Source of the DNA: Phycisphaerae bacterium
GTDB lineage: Bacteria > Planctomycetota > Phycisphaerae > UBA1845 > Fen-1342
Assembly: GCA_028279405.1 (NCBI GenBank)
Contig: JANQNU010000082.1
Span: forward strand, 1 to 44,985
DNA length: 44,985 nt
Reading direction: 5' to 3'
Shown here piece after piece: positions 41,497-44,985 of the stretch (its first letter is position 1; each line of letters begins with the position of its first letter). Under the pieces are notes generated by a model. That model searched no databases. It was not told the origin of the DNA and saw nothing but the letters and a program-made list of their open reading frames with translations. The translations under genes and the position numbers were made by a program.

Positions 41497-42654
41497 ATGT
41501 CGGGGCAACGCGACCATCAACCTGCCGGCTACTGTCCGCATTGCGGCTATGCGCTGGACCCGGGTACCTGTCCGGAGTGTGGCAAGTTCGTCCGCGGCTA
41601 TCAGATCCGCGCGGTTCCGCCGAACGTGACGCTACGCCGCGACCTGTGGCGCTTCGGCGGCGTCTTGTTACTGCTGGCGATCTCGATCGGAGGCTATCGG
41701 GCGTACCGCGACCTCAACGGGTGGCCGTACGTGCCGGAGTGGCTGCTGGTTCAATGTCAGCATCGAGACTGGTCCGGCGCGATGGCCGAGATCAACCGAC
41801 GGTTTGTCGCCGACGAGTTCACGGCGGACGCGCGCCAGCGGTTGATCGACAACGCGATGACGGCCGAGATCGAGTGCCCGGATCGCTGGCCGGCCGGCAA
41901 GGTCATGCCGGTGGTTCTTCAAGTTTCGGCCCGAGCGCCCGTCAGCAAGCTTAGATGCTTTACTTGGAGTCCCGTCTGGCGATTCAAGATCGGTAGCGAT
42001 GAGGCTTGGTCTGCCGTCGAAGCATGGTCTCCTGTTGGTATGAGGTGTTCATCGGGGAAGTTCGCAGTTGTTTACGAAACCAAGCTCGAGCTACCACCGT
42101 TGGAAGCGGCGGCGCATGACCTTCGTTTCGACGGGAACGTTGCGCTGCTCACCGCAGTCCCAGGATTCCTGACTGATCAGCGCTGGTCGGTGGCGGTATC
42201 CAAAGTCCTGCGCGTCGAGGACAAGCGTTTCACGGACTACGTTACACCGATTTGGCGGAACGATCTCGCGGCCAAAATGAAGGATGCCGTCGCTGCGCGG
42301 TACTTTCACCAGGCCGACTACGGTAACATTGATTTCGCCACGAACGTGCTACCAGTTCCAGTATGTTTTCGGGTGTATGTTCGAGTAAGCGGGGAGCACA
42401 CCTACCGGCATTTGAGCCATGTCGTCGACGGCGCACGGGTGCCAGGGTCCCACGGGTATTACGACTACGAGTTAGGCTCCGACGTCACATCCATCGATCT
42501 ACAGTTACGGCCCGATCTTGCACATGCACACCTGCGCGGCCTCAAAACCTGTTTCAACGGCGTGATCGAGTGGGATAACCTCCTGGTCAGCGCTGGCCAG
42601 CATTTCGGTGGTGCTACGGAACCACCGACACGCGTATTCAAGTACGAGGGGTGA
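41497..42654 (+). CDS. Zinc-ribbon, single-TM protein of unknown function
   Basis: A 385-residue protein. It opens with a zinc ribbon, YCPHCGYALDPGTCPECGKF (two CxxC pairs), a short basic stretch, then one membrane segment (GGVLLLLAISIGGYRAY, about 54-70) and a 310-residue domain on the far side. The N-terminal ribbon and single span are common in planctomycete proteins. The long domain contains Cys-poor beta sequence with EHTYRHLSHVVDGARVPGSH and no motif I can place. The ATG at 41497 has a weak GGGGGT site upstream. Function unknown. Confidence 0.75.
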   Translation: MSGQRDHQPAGYCPHCGYALDPGTCPECGKFVRGYQIRAVPPNVTLRRDLWRFGGVLLLLAISIGGYRAYRDLNGWPYVPEWLLVQCQHRDWSGAMAEINRRFVADEFTADARQRLIDNAMTAEIECPDRWPAGKVMPVVLQVSARAPVSKLRCFTWSPVWRFKIGSDEAWSAVEAWSPVGMRCSSGKFAVVYETKLELPPLEAAAHDLRFDGNVALLTAVPGFLTDQRWSVAVSKVLRVEDKRFTDYVTPIWRNDLAAKMKDAVAARYFHQADYGNIDFATNVLPVPVCFRVYVRVSGEHTYRHLSHVVDGARVPGSHGYYDYELGSDVTSIDLQLRPDLAHAHLRGLKTCFNGVIEWDNLLVSAGQHFGGATEPPTRVFKYEG

Positions 42655-42713
42655 GCGGCGGAGGAATTCCAGACTCGCCAGTGATGGCTCATGGGACGCT
42701 CGTTGGCGCTCGC

Positions 42714-42809
42714 GGGGAAGCAAGCTCCCCTTGCGAGGCCTGTATCTACGCCACAGGCCCTGGCGCGAACCGTAGACGGACACCACGAGCCCCGAGCGCG
42801 AGCGAGGGG
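42714..42809 (+). repeat. Intergenic repeat carrying module 1 and module 2
   Basis: Between two converging genes. Module 1 is 42714-42752 (GGGGAAGCAAGCTCCCC, then GCGAGGCC, then ATCTACGCC). Module 2 is 42784-42809 (CACGAGCCCCGAGCGCGAGC and GAGGGG). This is the only place in the window where both complete modules lie next to each other, so it is a good reference copy. The rest of the 245-base gap shows nothing. Confidence 0.65.
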
Positions 42810-42899
42810 TTCCGGATGCGCGAAACGAAGGGTAGCGCTGTGTGTCCGCGGCCTCTCTTGCGAATTGGATCTGTTCCAAGCGCGCCGTGGCAGTGGCGC

Positions 42900-44006
42900 C
42901 TACGGCTTCCAGGCTTCGAACTTGAGGTCGAACGTGTCCGCGACGGGTTGGTTGGTGATGCGGCCGTTGGCGACGTTCACGCCCATGGCAAGTCCGGCAT
43001 CCGCGGCACACGCGTCCTTGAAGCCCATCGATGCGAGCTTGATCAGGTAGGGGATGGTCGCGTTTGTCAGGCCGAACGTGCTTGTCCGGCCGACCGCGCC
43101 GGGCATGTTGGCCACGCCGTAGTGGACGACGTCGTCAATCACATAGGTCGGGTCGTCGTGGGTGGTTGGTCGGATCGTCTCGCAGCAGCCGCCCTGGTCG
43201 ACGCCGACGTCGACGATCACCGAGCCGTGCTTCATCAGACTCAGGTAGCTGCGCGGAATCAGCGTCGGGCAGCGCGCTCCGGGGATCAGTACCGCACCGA
43301 TAACCAGATCCGCTTCCGAGAGGTGTCGACGAATCGCTTCGGGTGTGCTGTATACGGTGTGAACGTTCGCGGGCATGATCTCGTCGAGGTAGCGTAGGCG
43401 GTACAGGTCGATGTCCATGATCAGGACGTTCGCACCGAGGCCCGCCGCGACGGACGCCGCCGCTGTGCCGACGATGCCGCCGCCGATGATGAGGACGTTG
43501 GCCGGCTCGACGCCGGGAATCCCGCCGAGCAGGATGCCGCGGCCCTCCATTGGCTTCTCGAGGTACTTCGCACCCTCCTGGATGCTCATCTTGCCCGCTA
43601 CTTCGCTCATTGGGGCCAGGAGCGGCAAGCGACCCTGACGATCCTCGATCGTTTCGTAGGCAATCGCGACGCCGCCGGACTGCTGCACACCGACCGTCAG
43701 GTCGCGGCTGGCCGCGAAGTGGAAGTAGGTGAAGACAACCTGATTCTCGCGGATGTGCGGGATCTCTTCGGCGAGCGGCTCTTTGACCTTGCAGATCAGG
43801 TCAGCCTTGGCCCAGACTTCGTCGGCGGTATCGACGATGTCGGCGCCTAACGCCCGATAATCTTCGTCAGGGATTCCGGAGCCGACGCCGGCGGTGGTTT
43901 GGACGAGGACGGTGTGTCCGGCGCGTCGGAGTTGTTCGACGCCGGCGGGGACGACCGCGACGCGATACTCGTGGACCTTCACTTCCTTCGGAACGCCGAC
44001 AATCAT
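42900..44006 (-). CDS. ald: Alanine dehydrogenase
   Basis: Reversibly turns alanine into pyruvate and ammonia with NAD. The 368-residue length and motifs fit: start MIVGVPKEVKVHEYRVAVVP with the KE-x2-x2-ER-type substrate loop, KVKEPLAEEI (catalytic Lys), FTYFHFAAS (catalytic His), the Rossmann signature VLIIGGGIVGTAAASVAA followed by LIMDID, and HYGVANMPGAVGRTSTFGLT near the active site. The ATG at 44006 has CAGGAG about 8 bases upstream; an in-frame start 42 bases earlier is not needed. Monocistronic, converging with the zinc-ribbon gene and diverging from the lipoprotein gene. With the type III glutamine synthetase it is a second enzyme of ammonia assimilation in the window. Confidence 0.96.
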   Translation of the reverse strand: MIVGVPKEVKVHEYRVAVVPAGVEQLRRAGHTVLVQTTAGVGSGIPDEDYRALGADIVDTADEVWAKADLICKVKEPLAEEIPHIRENQVVFTYFHFAASRDLTVGVQQSGGVAIAYETIEDRQGRLPLLAPMSEVAGKMSIQEGAKYLEKPMEGRGILLGGIPGVEPANVLIIGGGIVGTAAASVAAGLGANVLIMDIDLYRLRYLDEIMPANVHTVYSTPEAIRRHLSEADLVIGAVLIPGARCPTLIPRSYLSLMKHGSVIVDVGVDQGGCCETIRPTTHDDPTYVIDDVVHYGVANMPGAVGRTSTFGLTNATIPYLIKLASMGFKDACAADAGLAMGVNVANGRITNQPVADTFDLKFEAWKP

Positions 44007-44089
44007 CGCGCAACTCCTGAGCCGGGTGGATTCGGCCGATACTGGCATCGATACACAGGAAAACCGCCGTTGGACACGGAAAGGGTAGC

Positions 44090-44680
44090 GTGCCGGAACC
44101 GCATTGCAAGCCGAATCTGCGCCGTGGAACCGTGCGACACGCCTCGTCGCACCGCGGAATGCTGCTGATGTTCCTGCTGCTGACTGCGTTCGGCGTGGTC
44201 AACGGGTGCAGTGGTTTGGCGCGGCAGCGCACGATCAGCATTGGCGCGTTGGAGGCGGCGCCGGTCACCTCGCGGGCATCGATCCAAACGCGGCACGGCG
44301 TGCTGGTGGATTATCAGACAGTGCGCTCGATGTGTGTGCCGTTAACGGCGCGGTTCTCGCTGATCCAGATCCATGATTCACAAGACTGGGAGACGTTGGC
44401 GTCCGCGGCGCCGTCGATCGGCGCGCCGCCGACGTTCGTTGACGGTGGTGTGGTCGGGTTGGTCTCGCGGATGGGCACGCCGACGGCCGGCGGTTCGCCG
44501 ATCGCGTTCCGCGGGGCGCGCGTCGCAGAAGGCGCCGGTTTGATCTCGTACACATTCGCCGGCGGCAGCTACTTTCCCGACGGCGCATGCTACATCTCGC
44601 TCGCACACGTCCCGAACCTCGACGCCGCCCTGGTGATCGAGATCAACGGCACACGCTTCTATCCGCAGAACGGCAAGTAG
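44090..44680 (+). CDS. Small lipoprotein of unknown function
   Basis: A 196-residue protein. A long basic N-terminal stretch is followed by MLLMFLLLTAFGVVNGC, with the lipobox VNGC. The rest is beta-rich with a Gly-rich repeat of small residues (GAPPTFVDGGVVGLVSRMG, SYTFAGGSYFPDGACYISLA, AALVIEINGTRFYPQNGK). GAAAGGG lies 4 bases before the GTG at 44090; GTG at 44132 is an alternative that gives a shorter basic region. Nothing in the family list fits by eye. It may be an outer membrane or surface-attached protein. Confidence 0.65.
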   Translation: MPEPHCKPNLRRGTVRHASSHRGMLLMFLLLTAFGVVNGCSGLARQRTISIGALEAAPVTSRASIQTRHGVLVDYQTVRSMCVPLTARFSLIQIHDSQDWETLASAAPSIGAPPTFVDGGVVGLVSRMGTPTAGGSPIAFRGARVAEGAGLISYTFAGGSYFPDGACYISLAHVPNLDAALVIEINGTRFYPQNGK

Positions 44681-44693
44681 GGCCGCGTTTCGC

Positions 44694-44985
44694 TCACGAG
44701 TCGTTGTTGCCAATTCCGTCCGTCCGCCGCTCGGCGAGGAGTTGTTCGGCAGTTCCCAGGTTCTCCTGGGCGACGTTGATGTAGTATTCGGCGCTCGCCT
44801 GTTGAAACACCTGCAGTGCATCGTTGTAGGCGACGACGGCTTCCTCGAGTCGGTCCGTACGATTCTCTCGTTCGCCTAGGGCTCGTAGCGCGCTTCCGAG
44901 GTTGTTCTGGGTCATGGCCCATTGGAGCGGGACGCGCTCGCGGGTTCGTTCCTGCAGTGCATCGTTGTAGGCGGCGGCAGCTTCT
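44694..44985 (-). CDS. TPR-repeat protein, 3' end only
   Basis: The gene enters from beyond the right edge; only its last 96 codons are here. Two TPR units of about 40 residues are visible: EAAAAYNDALQERTRERVPL plus QWAMTQNNLGSALRALGERE, and EEAVVAYNDALQVFQQASAE with YYINVAQENLGTAEQLLAER. The end RRTDGIGNNDS is polar. The repeats are nearly identical in their AYNDALQ core, the pattern of TPR_10/TPR_12-type repeat proteins, often joined to CHAT proteases or kinases, which cannot be checked here. An inner ATG at 44915 lies within a repeat and is not a real start. Confidence 0.7.
   Translation of the reverse strand, partial: EAAAAYNDALQERTRERVPLQWAMTQNNLGSALRALGERENRTDRLEEAVVAYNDALQVFQQASAEYYINVAQENLGTAEQLLAERRTDGIGNNDS

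Overview
The window looks like a chromosomal segment of a GC-rich planctomycete, most probably of the Phycisphaerae or a nearby lineage. This is an inference from the gene set. The pointers are a type III glutamine synthetase, a secreted FG-GAP/VCBS protein ending in two dockerin-like calcium repeats, a BlaI plus M56-peptidase pair, TPR / ExbB / ExbD / squalene-cyclase-like gene runs, a DUF444 (YhbH) protein, a TMTC-like membrane protein with TPRs, and a zinc-ribbon plus one-TM protein. Starts are often GTG, and many neighbours overlap by ATGA.

Layout. 0-12.4 kb is ordinary chromosome: glutamine synthetase III (-), a DUF2135 lipoprotein (+), heme o synthase coupled to a DUF3179 protein (+), a small secreted protein (-), an S41-protease-like lipoprotein (+), tRNA-dihydrouridine synthase (-), DUF444 (-) and a small lipoprotein (-). 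12.4-21.6 kb is an accessory, phage-like island, visibly more A/T-rich in places. It holds three unknown membrane-anchored proteins, another small membrane protein, two small divergent ribbon-helix-helix-like proteins around a cluster of repeated half-sites, then a tightly packed + strand operon. That operon carries a structural-like protein, a LamG-domain protein, a membrane protein, a DNA methyltransferase, a nucleoside-deoxyribosyltransferase-like/TIR-like protein, a frameshifted gene and two Cys-rich proteins. It is followed by about 470 bases packed with hairpins and closed by a strong intrinsic terminator. No integrase, terminase, portal, tRNA or att site was found.

22.0-34.2 kb is a + strand run: a BlaI-type repressor with two matching operators over its own promoter, a very long M56 peptidase, a 1067-residue TPR protein, ExbB, ExbD and a 1208-residue fusion (one TM, PD40 propeller, two TMs, about 430-residue Pro-rich linker, terpenoid-cyclase-like toroid). 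ATGA overlaps join TPR to ExbB and ExbD to the fusion, so these probably form one proton-motive-force-driven envelope machine; the link to the BlaI/M56 sensor is inferred from position only. 34.4-45 kb holds the dockerin protein (+), mnmA and the TMTC-like gene (-), an HNH nuclease (+), two unknown genes (+), alanine dehydrogenase (-), a lipoprotein (+) and the 3' end of a TPR gene (-) that leaves the window.

Intergenic gaps carry a dispersed two-module hairpin repeat (at least four copies of module 1, two clear copies of module 2). Best leads for new biology are the hairpin-rich transcript at 21.13-21.61 kb, the methyltransferase / NDT-like cassette, and the ExbBD-linked fusion protein. All coordinates, motifs and starts were read by eye; no database search was run.
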